From Lentinula raphanica (Eukaryota; Basidiomycota; Agaricomycetes; Agaricales; Omphalotaceae), in assembly GCA_027919835.1 (NCBI GenBank), contig JANVFP010000049.1, positions 186,001 through 250,000 on the forward strand: a stretch of 64,000 bases of DNA. Reading direction: 5' to 3'. The first letter of the stretch is position 1, and each line of letters begins with the position of its first letter. Below are positions 33,998-44,061 of this stretch, piece by piece. A program made the translations under genes and the position numbers. The notes under the pieces are model-generated. The model was not told where the DNA came from and did no database searches. It saw only the letters and a program-made list of their open reading frames with translations.

Positions 33998-35435
33998 TCG
34001 GGGGCACAACCGGAGTCCAGCTAGTCGGGCAGCGTTCGAAGCCTTTGGTCCCCCGAGTACCTAGACATCATGCTATGTACCATCACTGCAGGCCTGAGTG
34101 GTCCATCCTCTGCCAGTAGATATCGATATGTAGATAGCACTTCGATCGTTATGCATTCATGCATCTTTCGCTTGATTTTCACCTGAGACCGTGACTACAA
34201 ACTCGAGAGTGGGTGATGATGGAAAAAAGCAATCACAACGATCGATGGAGAGAAGAGTGAGAAGACGCCTGTGTTTGGAGAACAATATGAGAATGAACCT
34301 ACCTGAACCTACAGTCTACTGCCATAAAATGGACCAAGAATGGGCGCCCGCCGCTAGGGACGTACGACGTAATTTATCCATGACTGTTTTCCCCTTTCTT
34401 CGAATCTTCCTAATAGTAACCTTCTTTCTTGACATCCACAACCAGCCACTACCAGCCGCTCCCATCTGCTACCCCCAATGACCTCTAATTCTCGAGCATC
34501 AATGTTTCGAGCTTTGTGAGGCTCTGTAATCTTCTTTCGGGGATTCAACCTCCCTTGTCACCAACTGGACAATCTGAAGAAAACAACTCGAAATCGTTCG
34601 GAGCAGTAGGGAGCAACCCGCAACAGCCCGCAACCCGCCGGTTGTGCATTACATACATGAATCCACATAGTTCCGAGGCAAGAACTGGCAAGAATAGAGT
34701 TTCTGGAGGTTTCTGGTGTCCTCCCACACAGCTCGACACCCGATGGCATTGATCGCTATCAGTATACATTGCTCAGGCTGGGAAATTGCTGCCAGTGATC
34801 CAGGTTATGATCTATGTAATAGGACGGACAATTTGATCCCTTGGTTTCGACTTAATCTTCGTTTCAACCCACTCTCATCCACAGTATGTCGTCGATCGCT
34901 CTTTGTCTCTCTTCCCTCATGATTGACTCTGTGTATCTTTAGTCGCTGTTCTTCACTCTCTTCAAAAGACTAGATTCGCTGGTCGAATAAATCACTGGTA
35001 TGTGTTTCAATGTCCCTGCAAGTGTCCATCCTAGTTCTGACTGGTGTCTTTCTCTCGAAGTCTACACGCTCGCTGATATTACGAATTCTCACTCGTCTGT
35101 AAGAATCAGTACGTTCAATGTTTTCTCGTCTAGTATGAGCTAAACTAATAGCGACGTTGCACTCAGTCGTCTTTCCGAATCAGGAGAATAGATTCGCTGG
35201 CCGAAATTATCCTCTACCCGTACGTCTGATGAACGACGTTTTTGTTCTGTCTGTCCTGACGTTTGTCCTTAGTCTGTTCTCGATCCCTCCCGATATGATT
35301 GCTTTGTTCGCTGCAGCCGCCGCCGGTACGTTGAATTCTCGCTGTCGAATTGGCTATCGATTCTCATGTTGATGTTCAGCCCTAGTTTCTTCGCCACACA
35401 TTCGCTCATCTTCGTCTGTGATTTTCTCAACAATC

Positions 35436-36441
35436 ATGGTTCCTCTTCGTTTTCCTGCTCGACGTCTCCTGGTCACGACGCTTTTGCTCTCAACTTTTCT
35501 CTGTGTCGTAGCTGCCCCGGTGCCACCTCAACCTGTTCCTGGAGGAGGAGGAGGAGGGAATAGTGGTCCTACTGTTCCCGGCAACAATGCTAGTTCTGTT
35601 TCTGGAATCAACGCTCCTACTGCTCCCGGAAACAACGCGTCTTCTGTTACCGGAAACAATACTCTTACTGGTCCCGGAGCCAACGCTCATCCTCTTTCAG
35701 GCAATACTCGTACTGTTCCCGAATCTTGTAAACGGGTTCAAGACCTCGAATCATTGTCCAAAGGTGAGCAGACAGTCCATTTAACTCACCTTTGTAGTGT
35801 CTTTCATCTTCGCTCGATCTTCGGTGCTCTAGCATACAAGCTAATTTTGATTTTCATTGGCAGGAACCAAACTCGATGTTTGGGGAGTTACGATGACCTT
35901 GAACAAGGAAATCGAGACCAAGAACCAACCTATGGGAGGGGACCAGTTTCAGCTGTTGTTTTGGAATAAGCGTGAACCTCATCTTCCTAATTTTCGACTC
36001 TACTTGGAAGGAGGGAATCCCTGCCTACAAGTAGTGCCGGTAACTCCGGAAGGGAAAATCTCCAACTTTCCGATCGAGTCATTAGCGTATACTACGACCG
36101 TCATATTCTCAGACAACCGCGCACGAAAGGAATTCCTCGACGAGGCATTCAAGGCTGGAAAGGGTGATCCCAAACAGTTGGAAGCTTCCAACACCATCAC
36201 TTATCTCGACAATATCGTGAACGGTCCGGTGAAAAAATATACTCACGGAAATTTTCTCGCAAAGACGTTTCGCAAGGGTGTTGGTAATATGTCCTGGGGG
36301 GTAATAGTGACTTTGATGAAGAAGAAGGTGGCTAGCTGGGAGGAGACACGAAAGAAGCAGCAAAAATCGGGGGCACAACAACTTCCGCAGGCGTCGTCCG
36401 ACAGCCAGCTTTCAGGGTTGCAGCGCACGAAGCCGTTATGA
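35436..36441 (+). CDS. Orphan secreted protein family, member 2 (about 301 aa)
   Basis: Exons 35436-35763 and 35864-36441. It is the closest relative of member 1 in signal peptide, linker and upstream DNA. The linker has more PGNNAxS-type units. The conserved domain shows NQPMGGDQFQLLF, LYLEGGNPCL, EFLDEAFKAG, YLDNIVNGPVKKY and a helical KKKVASWEETRKK. It has a longer C-terminal tail (SGAQQLPQAS ... LQRTKPL) than member 1, where an earlier stop removes it. Intact frame. Probably extracellular; function unknown. Confidence 0.82.
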
Positions 36442-37366
36442 GTTCATCCCGATTACCTGGACATGATACTGGAGGCTTGAGTGGTCCATCCTTAGCCAGT
36501 AGATATCGATAGATAGCAATTCGATCGTTATGCATCATTCGCTTGGTATTCACAGACCATGACTACAGACTTGAGAGTGGGGAACGACGGAGAAAAAGCA
36601 ATAATGACGATGGAGAGAAGAGTGAGAACAATATGAGAATGAAATCACATAGTTCTGAATCAAGAATAATCAAGAGTTCCTGGTATCTGAAGATACAACC
36701 CCAGCTCCATTGATCACATTGATCATCTTTGACCATGCGGTCTTGCACTCAAGATCTGAGGGAATTATGAGGCACCATAGGGCACCATGCGCTATCAGTA
36801 CAGCCTACGTATAGCTCCTTCGAAGACTGAAACGAGCTGAAACGTTGCCATCGGCTGATTCACGATATGCAGTGTAGCTGGCGTAGTATATGATTTGGGG
36901 CAGGACACAAATTGTATCCCCCCGCTGTCTCTCTCATCGGAGTCATCGTTTGAACCACGTCTAGTCACTGCTTTTCTTGAACGTCTTGTGGTATGTCATC
37001 GAGTCTGGTTTTTTATCGTTCTCCCCTCAACGTTGATTCATGTACTTTCACTCACCGCTTCTGAATTCCCTTCAAAAGACTGAATTCGCTGGTCGAGTAT
37101 CAGTATTCACGAGAACAAATTCGCTGGCCGAAGTTATCCTCCACCAGTAAGTGTGACGAGGCACGTACTATTTCTGACTGATCGAAACCTGACCCTCGCT
37201 TGAAGTTTCAACAGTCTTTTCTCGAGCTCGTTCGATTCGACTACTCTTCTCACCGCTGCTTCCGGTAAGCTGAACTATACCGGATCCCTCATCGCGATCT
37301 TCAAATTTTCACTGACTTCTGTTCGGTGTAGGATCTGTTTCATCAACTTCATACTCACCAATAATC

Positions 37367-38093
37367 ATGGTTCCCCTCCGATTGTGCGGCCACTGGCAGC
37401 ATCTGTTCACTGCGATCCTCATGCTCTCGATCCTTCGTCTCTGCGCGATAGCTGCACCTGCCCGTCAGACAAGTTCTGACACCATTCGTTATACTGGTAT
37501 ACGACCAAGTTTGTGCTTCACTGACATTAATCAAGCTAATGCAAAGTTTTTGAATAGGATCCACCGAATTCGACGTGTACTTTGTCAAGATGTCCACTGG
37601 CAGCTGGAAGCAATTCCTCACCCAGCCTATGAGGGGCGACCGGTACCAGCTGTGGTTCAAGAACGTCGATGATCTTGGTAGTACTAGTGGTTTTCGAGTC
37701 CACCTGGATAGAACATCGGGCAAGCCAGTCCAAGAACCCCTCCCATGGAATCTGAGGTCAGCCCCTCAGGAAGAACACCTCACCAGGGTCAAATTCAAAA
37801 CCGAGGAGGCCCAATCGAAATTTATCCAGGGAGCACTGGGAGCGCCAGGTGGGGGATCCCCAAAATCGATAGCTTCGAAGAGCACTAGGTATCTCGATAA
37901 CATCATTAGAGGTCCGGTGAAGGAGTACCTTGCGACGGATTATAGCTGGAGTAAGCTTGAGGAGACGTGGAGTAGGTTGTATCGAGATTCGAGGCGTGAG
38001 GTGGCACAGTGGAAGACGCGACAGCGGTCTTCAACGACAAAACAGTCGGCGGGATTGCGGTCACAACGGAAGCCGGGCCTTGGCAGTGGCTGA
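37367..38093 (+). CDS. Orphan secreted protein family, member 3 (about 221 aa)
   Basis: Exons 37367-37496 and 37558-38093, with the intron at the same phase and place as members 1 and 2. The signal peptide is divergent (HLFTAILMLSILRLCAIAAP) and the repeat linker is almost absent, so the domain follows the signal peptide directly. Domain landmarks: TQPMRGDRYQLWF, VHLDRTSGKP, FIQGALGAPGGG, YLDNIIRGPVKEY, then EVAQWKTRQRSS. The C-terminus is basic and Ser-rich. Its upstream leader has a shortened pair of TTCGCTGG elements only about 36 bp apart. Confidence 0.8.
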
Positions 38094-38257
38094 TGAGCGG
38101 AGGTCTCAGGTGGATGTTGCTTGCGGGTGGCTTCTCGGAGTCCTCGTCTGTCCTCGTACGGTAGATATCGATTAGAGGTTTCTTCATTTGATTATGTTTG
38201 TTGCAAAGTGTGAAGATGAGAAGAGTTGCAACGTTGAGCGCTAATTACGGAGCGCTG

Positions 38258-38345
38258 ATTACGTGATGGAAAAATACTCGAAACCTTTCTTTCTTGACCA
38301 TCACCTTTCTTTCTCCCGCCCTTCAAGCTTCAAGCTTCAAGAGAA
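38258..38345 (+). repeat. Stray copy of the GT2 promoter block
   Basis: ATTACGTGATGGAAAAATACTC followed by TTTCTTGACCATCACCTTTCTTTC matches the promoter blocks 170-210 bp upstream of the two glycosyltransferase genes (41062 and 43845 onward). No glycosyltransferase follows here. From 38345 to 39640 only the leader of family member 4 is recognised. Confidence 0.65.
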
Positions 38346-39640
38346 TTCAAGTCATGGCTGGCTACATACTAGCTCGCCAACTAGATCTCACTCAATGCTC
38401 TACCTACCCAGCATCCGACAACCTTCCAATCTGTGTTTTGAATCTGTCGTTTCCTCTCGGGAGTTGAATGCTATTGAATGCTATTGAATTTCCCTTCAAC
38501 TTTGCCATACTCTTGCTACCAACCAGACAATCATGGATCATCGAATCAACGAAAAACACCTCGAAACACCTCGAAACTCCAACCTTCTCCAGAGTCCAAA
38601 CCCTTTTTGCAAGAACGTTTCGCACGATGCAATCTCATCGTCTCATGAATCATCGTTGCATTCCTGCATCTTCCTTTCATCTTTATGTATCTTCCTCCAC
38701 CCCTGGTATCCTCCTGCACAGCTCAAGCCTCATTGACACCAGCTGACACCAGGATCCAATGACACCTGAGGAGACCTGAGGGGATTATACTCTATTACAA
38801 TGATGAATCCGTCTGGCGTTATTCACAGTAAGTATACGTCAGTATACATATTATACGCTCAGGCTCCAGCCTACAGCCTACAATCCACTAGGAATTTGCC
38901 GATCCAGCGATCCAGGATAGATATATGAGCTAGGACGGACACTTGGGGTTCCCTCGGTTTTCAACGTTTCGAGTTTTTAACCCACCCACTCTAGTGTTCA
39001 ACGGTCAACGTTCCACTTCGTTTCACGGTATGTCGTCGATTGACTTTTTCATCTCTCTTTTCTCATGATTGACTTGGTCACGGTGTATCTTCAGTCACTT
39101 CAAAAGACTATATTCGCTGGTCGAATAACTCACTGGTATGTGTTCTTATGCCCCTCCCCCTTCCAACCCGCTCTAGCTGGCGTTTCTTATCCTCGTTCAC
39201 AGTTCACACTTCGCACGTCTGCCGATACATACTACGAATTCTCTTCTGTCTTTCGTTCTTTCGTTACGGTACGTTTGGTGTTCTCTTGTTTACTACGAGC
39301 GAAGCTAATCGTCGTTCGGACAAAGTTGAACTTTTGGCAGTCATCTTTTTTTTTTTTTGCGAATCAGGAGAATATAATTCACTGGTCGAAGTTACTATTT
39401 CTCTACCAGTAAGTGTGTCAGATGTCGGACGACGTGTTTTGTTGTGCTTCGTGCTCATCGAGGGTCCCTTTCCTCAGTTCTCTCTTAGTCTTTTCTCAAT
39501 CTTCATAGATTTTTGTTCCCCGCCACAGGTACGTCGAATTCTCCCATTCCTACCAATGCTCTGATTCTCATATCTATCGTTATGTTCAGCCCTATTTGTT
39601 TGCTTCGCAATCCCACTTGATCCCGAATCGCTCAACAACT

Positions 39641-40177
39641 ATGGTCCCTCTTCGATTGTCCAAATTCCCCAATGCCCCACATCTCCTACATCTCCTGGCC
39701 ACGACCCTCTTGCTCTCGACTTTTCTCTGTGCGACAGTAGTAGTAGCCGCACCGGTACTACCTCCACCTGACATTCTTCCCAGTGTCCCAGTTCCTGGCG
39801 GAGGAGGAGGCAATGGAGGAAATGAACGTTCTAGCGCTCCTCATGTTCCCGAAGCGTTGAACGAAGTTCCTATGACCGTTGCCGAAACCAAAGCTCATCC
39901 TGTTACCGGAGCCGATGTTCCTGTTGGTTTCGAAGCCAAGGACCCTGCTGTTCTCAGGGAAAAGGCTCAGATACAAGCTTTGGAAGAAGGGGTGGGGGAA
40001 GAGCGGGAGAAGGTTGAAGGGGAGAAGGAAGGAAAGCAGCCATCCGGCGCACAACAACTGGGAACGCAACGACTCGGATCGCAGGCATTGAGATCCATAC
40101 GCACTAGTGGATCGGCGTCGTTGCAGGGTTCGAAGCCGGTGTATGTTAGCCCGGGTTCTTCTGTAGGTCTTCCGTAG
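39641..40177 (+). CDS. Secreted family member 4, central domain deleted (about 178 aa)
   Basis: A single open exon. The signal peptide region (LLATTLLLSTFLCATVVVAAP) and the VPVPGGGGGNGG linker match members 1 and 2. The region after KDPAVLREKAQIQALEEGVGEE is charged and helical. The tail KQPSGAQQLGTQRLGSQ ... LQGSKPV matches the tail of member 2 (KSGAQQLP...LQRTKPL). The intron and the entire conserved domain (PM-GGDQFQLLF to YLDNI) are absent. The frame is preserved, so it could be an expressed linker-only variant or a recent deletion relic. Confidence 0.7.
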   Translation: MVPLRLSKFPNAPHLLHLLATTLLLSTFLCATVVVAAPVLPPPDILPSVPVPGGGGGNGGNERSSAPHVPEALNEVPMTVAETKAHPVTGADVPVGFEAKDPAVLREKAQIQALEEGVGEEREKVEGEKEGKQPSGAQQLGTQRLGSQALRSIRTSGSASLQGSKPVYVSPGSSVGLP

Positions 40178-41232
40178 GGGTTGTGTGATGATCAGTGTAC
40201 ATGCTTACTGGCGGGTTGGAGTGGGTCCTTCCTCAGCCGGTAGATGTCAGTCAATATGTTGATAGTTAGATAGTGAGATTGTAATTTATCTAGCATCCGT
40301 TGCTAGACGTTGCTCAGTGCTGTACTGATTGTGAGTCGTAACTATAGTCTACGTCTACATAATTTGAGAGTTGGGTGAAGACGCGACGGAGATGGGAAGA
40401 GTGATGAGAACGTTGATCGTTTCTTGCTCGCCCGTCCGAGATACCCAGCGATACCCCTCAAGGTACTGAACGAATGCAGTATGTACTGCGACAGACGGGG
40501 GCGGTGGCAGGGTAGGGTAGGCTAGTACTGATTGCGTCGTCAGCATGGAAGGAGCGGTTAATTTGAAACTCACTCATGTTTACGATGATCAGTTCAAGCT
40601 AAGATGAGAGAAGATATAAAATAACGCGTTCATGAGGACGAAGGAAGATGAACGTACTGCCAGGGACTACCCTGAACGTACAGGATGTCATTTACTACCA
40701 AGTTGATGAACAGAGTGACATTCAGACGGCGGTACCCATTTGGTCTGAAAGAGCTCATGTTTTGATACCTTTTTTCGAAACGTCTGCTACAGATGACTAT
40801 CTCTGACTATCCCTCAGGCCTCAACCAAGATCAATCCAGGTTTGAGTGCAAGCTTTTTGCCATTCGAAGGTTCACCATCATCGACCTTGAAATGTTCTTC
40901 CCTCTCAATTCTAGCTCGAGCGAGTTCGGGATGATTTTCGACGACAAAACGAAGGCGGAAACCGTGCCAAGAGTCCAAGAGTCCGAGCTCAAACTCAAGG
41001 AAGAGCTACTTACTTTCGGCCGGTGACGGTCGACTGCGAAGCGTAGCGGCGAGAAGAGGTGATTACGTCATAGAAAAGAACTCTTGGTTTGAAACTAACT
41101 CATGCTTCTCGCCCTCTTTCTTGACCACCGCCTTTCCTTCCTTTCTCTTTCACCTTCTTCCTTGTGCAACGCCAGCTCAAGCTCTTCAAGTCGTATGCGT
41201 GGCTAGAGTAGAGGAGTAGAGTAGAGTCGAAA
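40178..41232. other. Intergenic region before glycosyltransferase A
   Basis: 40180-40440 is the shared downstream block of the secreted array. 40850-41232 is the upstream block shared with 43520-44061 in front of glycosyltransferase B. No gene is supportable. Confidence 0.55.
41062..41071. promoter_or_regulatory. CRE/ATF-like site ATTACGTCAT upstream of GT2 copy A
   Basis: ATTACGTCAT lies about 170 bp before the start of copy A. The same ten bases are kept at 43845 before copy B, with GAAA-rich sequence after both. TTACGTCA is a typical fungal bZIP (ATF/CREB) half-palindrome. Conservation between diverged promoters supports but does not prove function. Confidence 0.45.
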
Positions 41233-43091
41233 ATGCTCTACCTAACATCCGATAATTTTCCAATATGTACGTTCCACTTTGTTGCTTGACATTCTTCACA
41301 ACTCTGACCTCTTCGTTCTAGTCGTCCCATTTGGTGTAATAGGGTAACCCCAACCTCCTTCTCCTAGTCCAAACGGTTTTAAACCCATCTCCTCAGATTC
41401 TACCGCTACCTCTGGTACCTCATCCGCCTCGCCGCCAGCTTCGCCTACCGACCCATTCCTCTGCCCCTCCACCCAACCTACCTCGCCTCCGAAGACGTCA
41501 CCATCATCGTCCCCACCATCGACGCCGGCTCCGAGTTCACACTCGCCGCCCAAACCTGGCTCCTCAACAACCCCAAAGAAATCCTCATCATCACCGAGGA
41601 ACGCATGCTTGCCCCTTTGCAAGAACTCGCCTCCTCCGTGGATCCGACTAAAATCCGGGTGTTGACTGTGCCGTACGCGAATAAGAGGCTGCAGATGGCA
41701 GAGGGGATCCGGAACACGACGACGGATATCATCGTGTTTGCGGACGACGATGCGATTTGGCCGGGGACGCTGTTGGAGTATGTCCTCGCGTGTTTTGAGG
41801 ATCAGAGTGTGGGTGGGGTCGGGACGAGTCAGCGGGTGCAGCCTGTGGGCGAGAAGATGACGGTGTGGGAGGTCCTGGCGGCGTTCCGCCTGTCGATTCG
41901 AAATATAGAAATCGCGTGCTCGACGCACATCGACGGCGGTCTCCCCTGTCTCTCCGGACGCACCGCGGCCTATCGGACCATCATCCTCAAAGACCCCGAG
42001 TTCCTCCATGGCTTCACGCACGATTACTGGCTGGGCAAGTACCAGTTGAATTCTGGGGACGATAAGTTCCTCACGCGATGGATGGTCAGTCATGGATGGG
42101 GAACGTACGTGCAGTGTTGTAAAGAGGCGGAGTTGCTGAGCACGATGAAGCCAAATTGGAGGTTCTTGAAGCAGGTGTTGAGGTGGACGAGGAATACGTG
42201 GAGGAGTGATTTGAGGAGTTTGTGGATGGAGAGGGGGATTTGGGTGAGGCATCCGTATGTGGCGTATACCATGGTGAGTACTGTTTCTCTCTCTCTCATT
42301 TTGGCATTGACCGGAGGTTTGTTTGGAATAGGTCGATAAACTCTTCAACCCGTTCACGTTACTCGCTGGTCCTTGTCTCGTCGCGTATTTGATATACAAG
42401 AGCACGTTCTCCACCGACGACGGTGGATATCATTTACCCTGGTGGTAAGCGCTAAGCCCTCATCTTCCATTTTCTAGTCGCTAATCTGATTACCTTCTCC
42501 TAGGAACATCATCGCCTCCTACCTCGTCTGGCTCCTCGCCACCCGCACCGCCAAACTCCTCCCCCACCTCTGGTACCGCCCCCAAGACATCGTCTACGTC
42601 CCGGCGTTTATCGTGTTCGGGTACTATTTCGCGGTGATGAAGCTGTATGCGTTGTGTACGTTGCATGAGGTGAGTACTTGTGTTCAACGTTCGACGTTCA
42701 TAGATCATACGTTATTCGGGTGGGATGCTTTTCTTTTCGTTTCTCGTTTCTCGTTTTTCGCTCTCTGCTCTTTACTCTGTCTTTACTAGCTTACTCCTCG
42801 CTCTCTGCTCTTTCACCGTTCTTTCTCTCGTTGTTCTTTACTCCTCGCTCTTTCTGTCTCTTTGGTCATGGTCGTCGAACATTGCAACATCGAAACCGTT
42901 CACTCATTTGATACGTTTTGTTGTGTTCACAGACAGGATGGGGAACGAGAACGGGGATCGGGAATATAGCGGAGGCTACGGCTGCGATGGATAAGCAGGA
43001 TGCGAACGCGAATTTTGTGAATGGAGGTGGCGGTAACGACAACAACTTAGGGGGTTTAAATTTGGTGTTCTTGTTCAAGGAGGAAGCATGA
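41233..43091 (+). CDS. Type 2 glycosyltransferase, copy A (short C-terminus)
   Basis: Processive-type GT2 membrane enzyme, related to fungal ZtGT2 and Cps1/hyaluronan-synthase-like proteins. It probably makes a surface polysaccharide from a UDP-sugar. Exons: 41233-41266, 41322-41343 (22 nt), 41397-42273, 42332-42444, 42504-42669, 42933-43091; about 456 residues. Motifs: IIVPTIDAG, FADDDAIWP (DxD type), GVGTSQRV, CLSGRTAAYR, HDYWLGKYQLNSGDDKFLTRW and LKQVLRWTRNTWRSD (the Q-x-x-RW equivalent). Membrane helices lie near the N-terminus and in the last third (LFNPFTLLAGPCLVAYLIY; IVFGYYFAVMKLYALCTLHE). The C-terminus ends shortly after a Gly/Asn stretch in VFLFKEEA, whereas copy B continues for about 120 residues. 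Confidence 0.93.
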
Positions 43092-44061
43092 AATGACAGG
43101 CCCGCGAAAAGGCTTGAGAGATTCGTCTACATAGATTGGTCTTGGGCCAGTTCCAAAGTAGTAATAATGGACAACCGTTACGCGAGGTTACGCGTTCTTT
43201 CCTGTTCAGAGCTGCGTGAAAACGGAGAGACGAGCGATAATAGCCTGAACAGTGAGCGTTGCTAGTAGGTGTGAACGAACGTACAGAAATCAGAACGAGC
43301 GTGAACATCCAAACGATGCTAATACATACGTTTGAAACTAGCTCATCTCCAAGTCTTAACAATCTCTTGACCTCTTTCCTTGGCGAGTGGTAGTACCTTC
43401 TGCTACCTGCTATCAGATGGCTATCCCACCACTGAAGCATAACAAGCAGAACCGATTTCGTTCAGGTTTGATTCTACCCTTTTCGAACTTCGAAGCTTGA
43501 GCTCGAGAGCTTGAACATCATCGACCAATGGCAAATGTTCTTCCCTATAGGCAACTCCAAATCAAACAGTTCTACGATGATGATTCCCGAAGACGCGGGA
43601 AGAGCGACTTTTAGCCTACTTGCCAACAACAGACAGTGGGCACTGCGAAGCGTAGACGATGCAGGTTGTTTGCACGCCTTTCCGGGAAGTTTCGAAACGT
43701 CATCAACCAGATGTTATTCACTATCGACTCCAGCTATAACGGCTTTGCGATGATTCTTGAGGACGAAACGAAGGTAGAGAATTGTGCCAAGACTTGCGGC
43801 CACGGTGACTGCGAAGCGTAGCGAATCGCGATGAGAAAGAGGGAATTACGTCATGGAAAATAACTCTGTTTGAAACTAACTCATGCTTCTCGCTCTCTTT
43901 CTTGACCACCGCCTTTCTTCCCTCTCTTGTCTTTCTCATTCTCCTCATTCTCCTCATTCTCTTTCGCATTTGTTCTTCTCCCTTGTCCCAACGCCAGCAG
44001 CTTTAGACCTTGAGATTCAGGCTCAAGTCGCGCCCGCGGCTGCTCATAAAGTAGAGTCAAA
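43092..44061. other. Spacer between tandem glycosyltransferases
   Basis: The second half (about 43520-44061) repeats the upstream block of copy A, including GACTGCGAAGCGTAGCG, ATTACGTCAT (43845-43854) and the CT-rich stretch before the start. The first half is unique and without a supportable gene. Confidence 0.6.

Larger units (their letters stand above)
32247..40700 (+). repeat. Tandem segmental array of four secreted-protein units
   Basis: Four units of about 1.7-2.4 kb each contain a shared upstream block, a leader with two TTCGCTGGYCGA elements, one family gene and a shared downstream block (GTGGTCCATCCT...CCAGTAGATATCGAT; ACTACA...GAGAGTGGG...GGAGAGAAGAGTGAGAA). Leader pairs: 32619/32858, 34977/35190, 37085/37121 and 39111/39376 (the last degenerate). 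Divergence between units is substantial outside the coding regions, so the array is not very young. Confidence 0.75.

Noticed and set aside
41296..42414. Long open frame (372 codons) antisense to glycosyltransferase A, and a similar one antisense to copy B
   Set aside because: It mirrors a strongly conserved GT2 exon. The antisense protein is Arg/His/Pro-rich without family features and is an effect of GC-rich third codon positions.
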